Assembly (NCBI GenBank): GCA_030699515.1
Contig: JAUYME010000006.1
Coordinates: forward strand, 1-15,239
Origin: a bacterium
GTDB lineage: Bacteria; Patescibacteriota; Minisyncoccia; UBA6257; 1-14-0-10-44-23
Direction of reading: 5' to 3'
Length of the DNA: 15,239 nt
In this document: positions 1-5,931 of the stretch, in pieces
Layout: every line of letters begins with the position of its first letter
Position numbering within the stretch: the first letter of the stretch is position 1
The notes under the pieces: generated by a model
What the model was told of the DNA's origin: nothing
The model's database searches: none
Seen by the model: the letters and a program-made list of their open reading frames with translations, nothing else
Made by a program: the position numbers and the translations under genes

Positions 1-144
1 AAAAATGTGATTGAGTCCTTCTACAAAAAGGAAATTAATGCAAAAACCCCAATGCTTCTAAACAGCGCCGAGCTTTCCGAACTCTTTTACTTCACCGGCG
101 CAAAAATAGAAAAAATGCCGAAGTTATCGTCAAAAAACCTCTAA
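1..144 (+). CDS. 3' end of an unrecognised protein (partial)
   Basis: An open frame enters from the left edge and ends at TAA 142-144, giving the last 47 residues. The tail is lysine-rich and contains the segment LLNSAELSELFYFTG. This faintly recalls the conserved C-terminal segment of large membrane proteins that accompany type IV secretion-like ATPases in Patescibacteria, but that is memory-based and weak. No catalytic motif lies in the visible part. The codon use matches the AT-rich host-like genes, and a strong terminator follows five bases after the stop, so this is the genuine end of a transcription unit. Confidence 0.7.
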   Translation, partial: KNVIESFYKKEINAKTPMLLNSAELSELFYFTGAKIEKMPKLSSKNL

Positions 145-148
145 AATT

Positions 149-180
149 AAACGGCTCACACATACGTGTGAGCCGTTTTT
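149..180 (+). terminator. Intrinsic terminator, AAACGGCTC family
   Basis: A perfect 13-bp stem pairs 149-161 with 166-178 around the loop ATAC and ends in a T tract. It lies between convergent genes (plus gene ending at 144, minus gene ending at 268) and its arms begin and end with A and T runs, so it may work in both directions. The outer AAACGGCTC/GAGCCGTTT arms recur at 9015-9055 and 12095-12135. Confidence 0.9.
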
Positions 181-267
181 AGTATATCCGTATTAATCCG
201 CCTGCCCCGTTAATGCCAATGCTTGCCATTGTTGCCATTCTACGGGGTAATTCGTAGCCTATTTAAA

Positions 268-714
268 CTAATATCCAGCTACCCTAGCAAAGCTAATTGT
301 TACATCACTTGTCTGGTATCGTGCGGAAAAATTGCTCTCACTTAGCTCGGTTAAGTCGTAGCTTCTAGCCGCGCCGCCAATTCTTGTGCTTAACACACCA
401 TCCTTCAAACTCCAGCTTCCGGTCGCGGTAAGCTGACGGGCATAATATTCACGCACTACCCCATCTGCTGCAAATTCAAGAATATATTTTGGATCTTCAC
501 TGCTTCTCCAAACGCCAACTAAATTAGCATCTGTAGCACCCGCTACAGCGCCATTTGCGCCGTCCATAAGCGCGGCATCATCCTGAAGCTGATCCTCACT
601 CATTTCATCGCCGTTTTCAGCAGTATCGCCATCTTCAGTGTTGCGGGAAACAACCATGGCAATGATTATTAATAAAACGATTATTAACAGAATTAGTAAT
701 TTTTTATTTTTCAT
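268..714 (-). CDS. Secreted or membrane-anchored lipocalin-like domain protein
   Basis: This encodes 148 aa. Residues 1-22 form a lysine-led hydrophobic segment (MKNKKLLILLIIVLLIIIAM), either an uncleaved anchor or a signal peptide. An acidic low-complexity linker follows, then a domain starting NLVGVWRSS with alternating short strands (GSWSLKDGVLSTRIGG, YDLTELSESNFSARY). That pattern resembles lipocalin-like domains with an opening GxW motif. A longer frame opens at GTG 789, but its extra 25 residues are charged and would bury the membrane segment, so ATG 712-714 is preferred. No -10 box sits six bases upstream, unlike most neighbours, and the leader is A-rich without Shine-Dalgarno. The role is unknown; ligand binding at the cell surface is only an inference. 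Confidence 0.75.
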   Translation of the reverse strand: MKNKKLLILLIIVLLIIIAMVVSRNTEDGDTAENGDEMSEDQLQDDAALMDGANGAVAGATDANLVGVWRSSEDPKYILEFAADGVVREYYARQLTATGSWSLKDGVLSTRIGGAARSYDLTELSESNFSARYQTSDVTISFARVAGY

Positions 715-791
715 ACTTTTTTTATTTTTTATTTGCAGCCCTGAATTCCGAAACTCCATCCAAGCTATTTCTTTCGCAAACTTCAGCACTA

Positions 792-878
792 ATTTCAGAT
801 TTTAGAAAATTAGCAATACCCCTGGAGTCTGGCTTGCCCTGAGCTTTGTCGAAGGGTATATTTTCTAAAATCTGAAAT
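792..878. repeat. Nested 19-bp inverted repeat enclosing a CTGAGC/GTCGAAG core
   Basis: The arms 792-810 and 860-878 are perfect 19-bp complements. Inside, 816-821 pairs with 854-859, and the loop contains CCCTGAGCTTTGTCGAAGGG. On the minus strand it lies between the nuclease gene (ends at 1013) and the secreted-protein gene (starts at 714). It may act as a terminator or be a small non-autonomous element. No convincing target duplication is visible. Confidence 0.8.
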
Positions 879-997
879 CTAGTTGAAGCTTGCAAGGAAG
901 AGCTGGATGAGTAAAACGGGAGTTTCGTGATTTAGGGCTATGTACTATTGATAGCACGAAGATTTAATTTATAAAAGCCTCCTCTCCCTCTGTCTTT

Positions 998-1044
998 CCT
1001 ATAACCTACAACCTATAACCTATCTTTTAACCTATAACCTATCC
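998..1044. repeat. Degenerate heptamer tandem repeat CCTATAA
   Basis: Units are CCTATAA 998-1004, CCTACAA 1005-1011, CCTATAA 1012-1018, a partial unit 1019-1024, then CCTATAA 1031-1037 and CCTATCC 1038-1044. The array overlaps the 3' end of the nuclease gene, so the last ten residues of that protein are written by the repeat. Confidence 0.85.
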
Positions 1045-1834
1045 TTTCCAACCAACTACTATGCTCCCACTCCCAAAGCGCCTTTGCTCCCAAAAAAGCA
1101 TTAAAGTCCTTTTGCCAATCAAGGGGAAGCTCCTTCAATTCAATCTCTCCAAGTAGGGGACCCCAGTCGTGTTCATGATCCTTGCAGTGGGAAACAACAT
1201 CGTAATGCCCACCAAAGCCATTTCTTTGCTTCCATGCACGTTTTATTTTCTCTCTTCCGCCCTTCACACGTCTATTCGCACCACAACGTTTACAGCTTTG
1301 ATTCTGGTCAATTCGCAAAATCCAGCGCGTTTTTAAATCATCAAAATCACGCACAAGGCTGTCCATGTATGCGCTGGTTTGAATATTGTAATCTCGGTAA
1401 ATGCTTTCCGAAGTTTTAATATCCAAAAGGCCAAATTTACCGTTTATTTTTGCCAAAACATCCAAAGTTCCAGCATAAAGATGTTCGTTATTTACAACGC
1501 GCATCTCAACGTGATCCGGATTTACCTCAACCTTGTTCTTTTGCAAAAATTCCCAAAGCGCATTCAGCGATGGGGCAACCCGTTCATCCACATTTACGGG
1601 CAAATCGCCAACTAACATTTGCTCTGCAAGTTCATGCACTAGCGTTCCTTCCTCTGCGCTCTTATTGGCAATTTCACGCCCCCTATCAAATCCAACGCTT
1701 CCATAAAAACGATAAAGAGCCGGCTTGGCCTTCATGTCCGTAATCCGAGTTACTCGCGGATACCAAACTCCATCAATATCGTATCCACAATTTTCTTTAA
1801 ATTCTTCCTCTGTTTTAAATTCTGAATAAGCCAT
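1013..1834 (-). CDS. PD-(D/E)XK (RecB/Cas4-like) nuclease
   Basis: This 273-aa protein shows the PD-(D/E)XK nuclease core: a GxxxH helix motif (G63-H67 in GTLVHEL), E110, D125 in AGTLDVL, D138 and K140 in LLDIKTS, and Q152-Y155 in QTSAY. These are the expected metal-binding and QxxxY residues of RecB-family exonucleases. A CKRCG pair (181/184) followed by CKDH (217/220) may form an inserted zinc site. The likely role is DNA end processing or repair; no helicase or cas gene is adjacent. The start at 1834 is supported by TATATT at 1841-1846, exactly six bases upstream, and there is no Shine-Dalgarno. The C-terminal residues RIGYRLKDRL are encoded by the heptamer repeat, so the original stop may have been displaced by repeat invasion. 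Confidence 0.85.
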   Translation of the reverse strand: MAYSEFKTEEEFKENCGYDIDGVWYPRVTRITDMKAKPALYRFYGSVGFDRGREIANKSAEEGTLVHELAEQMLVGDLPVNVDERVAPSLNALWEFLQKNKVEVNPDHVEMRVVNNEHLYAGTLDVLAKINGKFGLLDIKTSESIYRDYNIQTSAYMDSLVRDFDDLKTRWILRIDQNQSCKRCGANRRVKGGREKIKRAWKQRNGFGGHYDVVSHCKDHEHDWGPLLGEIELKELPLDWQKDFNAFLGAKALWEWEHSSWLERIGYRLKDRL

Positions 1835-1840
1835 AGAAGA

Positions 1841-1846
1841 AATATA
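1841..1846 (-). promoter_or_regulatory. -10 box of a predicted leaderless promoter (nuclease gene)
   Basis: Reading the minus strand, TATATT is preceded by TGA (extended -10 form) and followed by six bases and then the ATG. This places the expected transcription start at or next to the A of ATG. Confidence 0.6.
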
Positions 1847-1902
1847 TCACAGATGCTCGTCCTGCTTATGCGGAAGAACTTGAAGTAAGCTTGCCGAAGG
1901 GC

Positions 1903-1908
1903 TAATCT
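1903..1908 (+). promoter_or_regulatory. -10 box before the NUDIX remnant operon
   Basis: TAATCT lies exactly six bases before ATG 1915, the same geometry as seven other promoters in the window. It would drive the whole 1915-3374 operon. Confidence 0.5.
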
Positions 1909-1914
1909 ATGCCT

Positions 1915-1989
1915 ATGAGCGAAAAACAACCCAGAATAGGAATTGGCGTAATGATTCAGAACGACAAAAGGGAAACATCAATATTATGA
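1915..1989 (+). pseudogene. 5' remnant of a NUDIX hydrolase gene, perhaps kept as a leader ORF
   Basis: A 24-codon frame starts at ATG 1915 and ends at TGA 1987-1989. It reads MSEKQPRIGIGVMIQNDK and then six more residues. This is a typical first strand of a NUDIX domain (RIGIGVMIQNDKGE in many members), after which homology stops before any NUDIX box. The stop overlaps the next start as ATGA (ATG at 1986-1988). The likely history is a deletion that fused the promoter and first 20 or so codons of a NUDIX gene to the downstream operon. It may now serve as a translated leader giving coupled re-initiation. Another in-frame ATG lies at 1909. Confidence 0.6.
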
Positions 1990-2429
1990 AGATCACAATT
2001 TGCGGAAGCATAGCATTCTACGATGAAATGCTCGACATAAAGCCAAAATTAGAACAGCTTGGCCATCAGGTTAAATTACCACCATCTAAACTTAAGGACG
2101 AGAATGGCAGTATGATTTCTGCCAAAGAGTATTATTCCAGAAGAAAATCTGAGACAGATGATACAAGTTGGATTTGGGATAGGAAAGAAGAAGCAATGAG
2201 AATGCATTTTGAAAAAGTTGAATGGAGCGACGCTATTCTAGTTTTAAATTACGATAAAAACAACATTTTGAATTATGTTGGCGCAAACACTTTACTGGAA
2301 ATGGGTCTCGCATTTCATCTCAATAAAAAGTTATTCATATTGAATGAAATTCCAAAGATTAACTACAAAGAAGAAATTCTAGGAATGAAACCAATTGCCC
2401 TTAACAATGATTTAACGAAGATAAAATAA
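1986..2429 (+). CDS. Nucleoside 2-deoxyribosyltransferase-fold protein
   Basis: This 147-aa protein begins with the strand-glycine motif MKITICGSIAF and continues with a DAILVLNYDK segment and an asparagine/glutamate stretch NYVGANTLLEMGLAF. This is the pattern of the nucleoside 2-deoxyribosyltransferase-like fold, in which a glutamate in the NxxxxxEMGLA region is a candidate catalytic residue. Members act on nucleosides or nucleotides, but many small ones are uncharacterised, so substrate and activity are not assigned. Its ATG overlaps the stop of the NUDIX remnant and its TAA overlaps the next ATG by one base, so it belongs to a translationally coupled operon. Confidence 0.8.
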   Translation: MKITICGSIAFYDEMLDIKPKLEQLGHQVKLPPSKLKDENGSMISAKEYYSRRKSETDDTSWIWDRKEEAMRMHFEKVEWSDAILVLNYDKNNILNYVGANTLLEMGLAFHLNKKLFILNEIPKINYKEEILGMKPIALNNDLTKIK

Positions 2430-3019
2430 TGAAAACTGAAATAGAAGCAAAATTTGCAAAGATTGATTCAGATGAAGTTCGAGAACATCTCAAATCGCTC
2501 GGCGCGAAACTTGTGTCGGCCGAAAGATTAATGCGCCGAAAGAATTTTGACTACCCAGATAGACGTTTATACCAAAAGAACGGGTGGATAAGACTAAGAG
2601 ATGAAGGCGACAAGGTTACTCTCACATACAAACAAATCAACGATTCCAAAGATCTTCACGGAACGCAAGAAATTTCAGTTCAAGTAGGCAATTTTGATGA
2701 TACAGACAAACTCCTTTCGGTTCTGGGCTTCGAAGCCTGGGCTCATCAGGAGAATAAGCGCGAATCATGGACACTTGAAGACGTAGAGATAGAAATAGAC
2801 ACATGGCCATGGATACCACCATATCTTGAAATAGAAGGGCCAACAGAGGAATCCGTAAAAACTACCGCAGGAAAACTTGGTTTAGAGTGGAAGGATGCAC
2901 GACACGGTAAAATATACCTAGAGTACTATGATGTAACCGATGAGGAGATAGATGGAATTAAAGAAATCGTTTTCTCAGAAGTGCCAAAATGGATGGAGGA
3001 TAAACGAATCAAAAATTAA
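2429..3019 (+). CDS. CYTH domain protein (class IV adenylate cyclase / triphosphatase family)
   Basis: This 196-aa protein opens with the CYTH signature ExExK (E4, E6, K8 in MKTEIEAKF). Charged strand motifs lining the tunnel follow: RRKNFDYP, GWIRLRDEGDKVTLTYK, and later VEIEIDTWPWIPPYLEIEG. CYTH enzymes bind triphosphates with acidic and basic residues inside a beta barrel and act as triphosphatases or, in the CyaB group, as adenylate cyclases. The WIPPYLEIEG pattern is frequent in proteins annotated as class IV adenylate cyclase-like; which reaction applies cannot be told here. It is coupled to the preceding gene by a one-base overlap and followed two bases later by the MazG-like gene, which suggests a shared nucleotide-related task. 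Confidence 0.85.
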   Translation: MKTEIEAKFAKIDSDEVREHLKSLGAKLVSAERLMRRKNFDYPDRRLYQKNGWIRLRDEGDKVTLTYKQINDSKDLHGTQEISVQVGNFDDTDKLLSVLGFEAWAHQENKRESWTLEDVEIEIDTWPWIPPYLEIEGPTEESVKTTAGKLGLEWKDARHGKIYLEYYDVTDEEIDGIKEIVFSEVPKWMEDKRIKN

Positions 3020-3020
3020 T

Positions 3021-3374
3021 ATGTCAGATTTTAAAAAACTCACCGACCAAATTATCAAATTCCGCGAGGAGCGAAATTGGACGCCCTTCCACAATCCAAA
3101 AGATTGCGCGCTTTCCTTAACGCTTGAAGCCGCAGAACTTTTAGAGCACTTCCAATGGAAAAATGGAGAACAGGTAGAAAAATACATTAAAGAAAATAAG
3201 GCAGAAATTGCCGACGAACTAATTGATGTTCTCTGGTGGGTGCTCATGATCGCTAGCGATTTAGATATAGATATAGAAAAATCATTTGACAGGAAAATTA
3301 AGAAAAACGCAGTCAAATATCCTGCAGACAAAGTGCGCGGCAAAGCAGATAAATACACAGCGTACAACAAGTAG
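3021..3374 (+). CDS. MazG-like nucleotide pyrophosphohydrolase (dCTPase-like)
   Basis: This 117-aa protein has the all-alpha NTP pyrophosphatase motif: E36 and E39 in LEAAEL, then E66 and D69 in EIADELIDVLWW, followed by KKNAVKYP. These acidic residues coordinate magnesium in the MazG/RS21-C6 group, which hydrolyses dNTPs (often dCTP or modified forms) to monophosphates and pyrophosphate. The length suits a single-domain member that dimerises. A longer frame opens at 2952, but ATG 3021, one base after the upstream stop, gives the family-typical N-terminus. It is the last gene of the operon, and no strong terminator follows. Confidence 0.9.
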   Translation: MSDFKKLTDQIIKFREERNWTPFHNPKDCALSLTLEAAELLEHFQWKNGEQVEKYIKENKAEIADELIDVLWWVLMIASDLDIDIEKSFDRKIKKNAVKYPADKVRGKADKYTAYNK

Positions 3375-3377
3375 CCA

Positions 3378-3386
3378 TGCTATAAT
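3378..3386 (+). promoter_or_regulatory. Extended -10 promoter upstream of the matrixin-like gene
   Basis: TGC followed by TATAAT (3381-3386) is a consensus extended -10 element, with no recognisable -35 at 16-18 bp. It predicts a start near 3393 and a leader of about 35 bases, so this gene is not leaderless. Confidence 0.55.
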
Positions 3387-3427
3387 GCTATAAATATTTA
3401 TCAAATATCAAAATTAACACGAAATTT

Positions 3428-4243
3428 ATGAGAAAAAAGCTATTTTTCCTTGTCGCCACTCTTGGCATAATTGCAATTGCGGGAGCCGGCATAGCAAGCG
3501 CAACACATTCATGGGGCAATTATCATTGGGCTAGAACCGCCAACCCCTTCACCCTGCAGCTTGGCGATAGCGTTTCCGGAGTTTGGGACGATCACCTTGC
3601 AACTGCATCCAGCGACTGGAGCGCATCAAGCGCACTAGATACAAGCATCACAACCGGAAATTCTAAAGGGAAAAACTGCAGAGCCGCAGATGGAAAGGTA
3701 GAAGTGTGTAATGCCGGCTATGGAAACACAGGTTGGCTGGGCATCGCCCAAATTTGGGTAAGCGGAGATCACATTGCAAAAGGCCTCGTAAAAATGAACG
3801 ACACCTATTTTGACAACGCGCCATACAACAGTTCGGAATGGCGCAACGTTGTAATGTGTCAGGAAATCGGACATACGCTTGGTCTTGGCCACGTAGACGA
3901 AAACTTTGATAATCCCGATCAAAATACCTGCATGGATTATTCTTCCAATCCAACACCCAATCAGCATCCAAACGAGCACGACTACGAAATACTTGAAGCA
4001 ATCTACGCCCACCTGGACAGCACAAATACTGTTGCCGGCCCTGACGATGGAAGCGGTGATGGCGGCAACGGAAAAGGAAACGGAAAAGGAAAGCCTGCTA
4101 ATGCCGGTGCCAACATTGATCTTTCCGACCCATCCGCATGGGGTAAGGCCATCCGAGAAGATGCCAACGGCAACCCATCACTATTTGTAAGAAACCTCGG
4201 CAACGGACAGAAAGTCTTTACCTTCGTAACCTGGGTGGAATAA
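3428..4243 (+). CDS. Secreted matrixin-like metalloprotease homologue with QExxH site
   Basis: This 271-aa protein has an N-terminal signal peptide (MRKKLFFLVATLGIIAIAGA, likely cleavage near ASA-TH). The zinc site reads QEIGHTLGLGH (Q145, E146, H149, H155), followed by M169 in NTCMDYS as the Met-turn of metzincins. Cysteines 144 and 168 flank the site and could form a disulfide. Canonical matrixins have His where Q145 stands; the catalytic Glu and the other two ligands are kept. From memory, a family of bacterial homologues shares this Gln, so it may be a stable variant with altered metal binding, not decay. A Gly/Lys/Asp-rich linker covers about residues 205-224, followed by a short C-terminal segment. 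The protein acts outside the membrane; the substrate is unknown. A perfect terminator follows. Confidence 0.8.
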   Translation: MRKKLFFLVATLGIIAIAGAGIASATHSWGNYHWARTANPFTLQLGDSVSGVWDDHLATASSDWSASSALDTSITTGNSKGKNCRAADGKVEVCNAGYGNTGWLGIAQIWVSGDHIAKGLVKMNDTYFDNAPYNSSEWRNVVMCQEIGHTLGLGHVDENFDNPDQNTCMDYSSNPTPNQHPNEHDYEILEAIYAHLDSTNTVAGPDDGSGDGGNGKGNGKGKPANAGANIDLSDPSAWGKAIREDANGNPSLFVRNLGNGQKVFTFVTWVE

Positions 4244-4260
4244 ACGAATAACAAATAATG

Positions 4261-4300
4261 GACACCAAAAAACCGCAAAACAGCGGTTTTTTGGTGTCAA
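4261..4300 (+). terminator. Intrinsic terminator after the matrixin-like gene
   Basis: A perfect 16-bp stem pairs 4261-4276 with 4283-4298 (loop AAAACA). The T-rich half of the stem replaces a separate T tract. It is nearly symmetric, so it could also stop minus-strand transcripts. Confidence 0.85.
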
Positions 4301-4364
4301 AATATTTCAAAATCATCATTTATTTGACTACACGCCACAAGCTACTAGCTACTCACCATTTTAT

Positions 4365-4373
4365 TGCTATAAT
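4365..4373 (+). promoter_or_regulatory. Extended -10 promoter placing the start at the NUDIX ATG
   Basis: TGC plus TATAAT (4368-4373) lies exactly six bases before ATG 4380, with no -35 at the usual spacing. It predicts a leaderless NUDIX mRNA. Confidence 0.65.
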
Positions 4374-4379
4374 TCGCCT

Positions 4380-4814
4380 ATGCACGGTAACCGCTTAATG
4401 TATGTGGCATTAAAAGCCCTCATTGAAAAAGATGGGGAAGTTTTAGTCCTAAAAGACCCAAACCTTCCCGCAGACGGCCTGGACTATCCGGGCGGCAAAA
4501 TCTCAGAAGACGAATTTGATATTGAAACCCCGCTAAGAAGAGAAGTAAAAGAGGAATGTGGCCTGGAAATAGAAATTGGCCGGCCGGTTTACGCATGGAT
4601 GCATCAGTTTAAGGACAGGGGAGGAAAGCAATACAAAGTTCGCGAAGTTTTCATTGTAGCCTACGCTTGTAAATATAAGAGCGGGGAAGTTAAACTTAGC
4701 GAAGAACACAACGATTATTTCTGGGTAAATAAAAGCAATTACAAACGTTTAGATACAGGAGGAAACTATTTCAAGGCTCTAGACACATATTTTAAAAACC
4801 ATCACAAAAAATAA
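4380..4814 (+). CDS. NUDIX hydrolase
   Basis: This 144-aa protein carries a NUDIX box from G39 to L62 (GGKISEDE, then RREVKEECGLE). Compared with GX5EX7REUXEEXGU, the loop between the first Glu and the RE pair is one residue longer. The REVKEECGL half is intact, so metal-dependent hydrolysis of a nucleoside diphosphate linked to another group is expected. The substrate is not readable. ATG 4380 is favoured by its position six bases after TATAAT; an alternative ATG at 4398 would remove six residues. The next gene starts two bases after the stop, so they are co-transcribed. Confidence 0.9.
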   Translation: MHGNRLMYVALKALIEKDGEVLVLKDPNLPADGLDYPGGKISEDEFDIETPLRREVKEECGLEIEIGRPVYAWMHQFKDRGGKQYKVREVFIVAYACKYKSGEVKLSEEHNDYFWVNKSNYKRLDTGGNYFKALDTYFKNHHKK

Positions 4815-4816
4815 GT

Positions 4817-5134
4817 ATGAATCAAAAGGAAAACAAGCAATCTAAAAACGATAAGAAGGAAAGCATAGAACGCAAAGAGGCCATAATGAGAATTCTGGTT
4901 GCAATTGTATCCGGAATTATCATTGAACTTTGGGGCATAGTAGTGCAATTTATGGGCCTAATCAACTGGCTCAATGCCCTAATAAACGGCAAAAGAAGTA
5001 AAGTGATGGCCAACTTCTGCGAAATGTGGAACACCCAACGCTACGACTATGTGCGCTACATCACCGGCCACACAAACAAGCGTCCATTTCCCTTCAAAGA
5101 CACCAGCAAGAGCATGTCTGAGTTTGACGCGTAA
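4817..5134 (+). CDS. DUF4389-like small membrane protein
   Basis: This 105-aa protein has a charged N-terminus (many K, N, E), a hydrophobic segment at about residues 25-55 (ILVAIVSGIIIELWGIVVQF, then a second short stretch), and a C-terminal part with YVRYITGHTNKRPFPF. The pattern of a membrane segment, a W/Y-containing helix and a closing PFPF motif matches DUF4389, a family of unknown function. It sits two bases downstream of the NUDIX gene and shares its promoter. No terminator is evident before the RNA promoter at 5177. Confidence 0.7.
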   Translation: MNQKENKQSKNDKKESIERKEAIMRILVAIVSGIIIELWGIVVQFMGLINWLNALINGKRSKVMANFCEMWNTQRYDYVRYITGHTNKRPFPFKDTSKSMSEFDA

Positions 5135-5176
5135 CTGTAAAAAGCAGAAGCCCCGATAAGGAAAGTAAAAAAAATA

Positions 5177-5205
5177 TTGACATGATAAGAGATGGCGAGT
5201 AGGAT
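5177..5205 (+). promoter_or_regulatory. Strong sigma70-type promoter of predicted ncRNA-1
   Basis: TTGACA (5177-5182), a 17-bp spacer and TAGGAT (5200-5205) give a near-consensus promoter, with a start predicted near 5212. No protein-coding frame with a ribosome site follows. Confidence 0.8.
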
Positions 5206-5211
5206 ATAAAT

Positions 5212-5625
5212 CCAAGTTCCAAACTCTGTCCGTATGGTGAAGCCGGTGAAGCTAGCCGGAACAAGCATACGGATACCGATCAAGGTGTAATTCCCGGGGA
5301 GTAATAAGTCCCAAAGAACTCGGGATATCTACTGAGTCGCAAGCGTGAGCCACCGCCTCAAACAGTTCAAGTAACTGCAGGGGAGGAAAGGCCGGTCCGA
5401 CGGTGCGCCAAGCCGATACTTCGCTAAACTAGGAACGGCGTCGAGTTGGTAAGGGCATGCCCGCGGTAGTGGGCTAGGGAACCCGTCGACGAAAATAAAG
5501 TTCAGGGTAGGGATCCTGCCTACGGAACAGCGGCTCCCGGTCAAGGAGATCTTGGAACTCGCCGCCGGTCCTCCGTGTGGGCAACCACGCGGAGGACCGG
5601 CACTCAACCCGAAAGGGATTTTTTA
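5212..5625 (+). ncRNA. Predicted structured ncRNA-1, about 410 nt, no recognised family
   Basis: The 5' segment 5215-5222 pairs perfectly with 5552-5559, closing the RNA into one domain. Within it are paired segments TCCGTATG/CATACGGA (5229-5275), CAGTT/AACTG near 5365, CGTCGA/TCGACG enclosing 5430-5490, and GGGC/GCCC. A 17-bp GCAA-capped hairpin and a T tract end the unit. The region is G+C-rich against AT-rich flanks. It was compared by eye with RNase P RNA, tmRNA, SRP RNA, T-box and group I/II intron signatures. Only a short GAGGAAAGGCC stretch near 5382 recalls RNase P, at the wrong position and without the matching conserved regions. The frames overlapping this stretch look like by-products of G+C bias. 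Confidence 0.65.
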
Positions 5626-5630
5626 TTATA
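5564..5630 (+). terminator. 3' hairpin and T-rich end of ncRNA-1
   Basis: The 17-bp stem 5564-5580/5585-5601 (one G-U pair) is capped by GCAA. A small CCC-GAAA-GGG hairpin (5608-5617) runs directly into ATTTTTTATT. Confidence 0.75.
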
Positions 5631-5649
5631 AAAAATCTTCATCAACCCT

Positions 5650-5823
5650 TTTAAAAAAATATAATGCGGACGGTCTCTCGGGGAAGACCGTCCGCGGCGA
5701 GCCCGTGCGAGAGCATGTGCCAGGCGCCAGCCAAAGCTGGCTCTTTTCCCTGCGCAGGGTATGTCGCGGCCCCCATGAGTGCAGGCGCAACAGTTTGCAT
5801 TCTGCCGTTCGCTCAGGCCGCTT
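5650..5823 (-). ncRNA. Predicted structured ncRNA-2, about 175 nt, no recognised family
   Basis: This minus-strand unit begins just after a TTGACA-17-TAGCTT promoter and ends at the hairpin 5666-5676/5685-5695 followed by a T-rich tail on the minus strand. The 5' end (5811-5814 and 5817-5821) pairs with 5694-5702, forming a closing helix with a small bulge. Internal hairpins include GCCAGC/GCTGGC near 5730 and CCCTGCGCAGGG near 5752. The size fits 6S RNA, but the expected long bubble-containing rod is not obvious, so no family is assigned. It converges on ncRNA-1, and their T-rich ends face each other across about 25 bases. Confidence 0.6.
5666..5695 (-). terminator. Terminator hairpin of ncRNA-2
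   Basis: An 11-bp perfect stem with loop CTCGGGGA is followed on the minus strand by ATTATATTTTTTT. Confidence 0.8.
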
Positions 5824-5829
5824 ATTCTT

Positions 5830-5858
5830 AAGCTATTCCAGCCCAAAGATATTGTCAA
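5830..5858 (-). promoter_or_regulatory. Promoter of ncRNA-2
   Basis: On the minus strand, TTGACA (5853-5858), a 17-bp spacer and TAGCTT (5830-5835). The start is predicted near 5823. Confidence 0.7.
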
Positions 5859-5879
5859 AGAATAAAAGGGGAAAACTGC

Positions 5880-5908
5880 TTGACTAATTTACATAAACAT
5901 AGTATTGT
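5880..5908 (+). promoter_or_regulatory. Promoter of the zinc-ribbon miniprotein gene
   Basis: TTGACT (5880-5885), a 17-bp spacer and TATTGT (5903-5908). It stands back to back with the ncRNA-2 promoter. Confidence 0.7.
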
Positions 5909-5931
5909 CCATATACAAGAAAGGAGTCGCA

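Noticed and set aside
998..1044. CRISPR array or telomere-like end
   Set aside because: The repeats are 7 bp without spacers and lie inside an ordinary gene-bearing contig.
2975..3370. 131-codon minus-strand frame opposite the MazG-like gene
   Set aside because: It is a complete antisense shadow of a clearly recognisable family member.
5380..5400. RNase P RNA (GAGGAAAGGCC resembles conserved region I)
   Set aside because: The string lies about 170 bases from the 5' end, and the other conserved regions (ACAGAAA, GGTAAGGGTGAAA, the 3' CGGCTTA partner) were not found in order.
5552..5887. 111-codon plus-strand frame and the opposite frames at 5329-5607 and 5604-5858
   Set aside because: These frames cross the hairpins and T tracts of two RNA units and start inside stems; no ribosome site or family resemblance.
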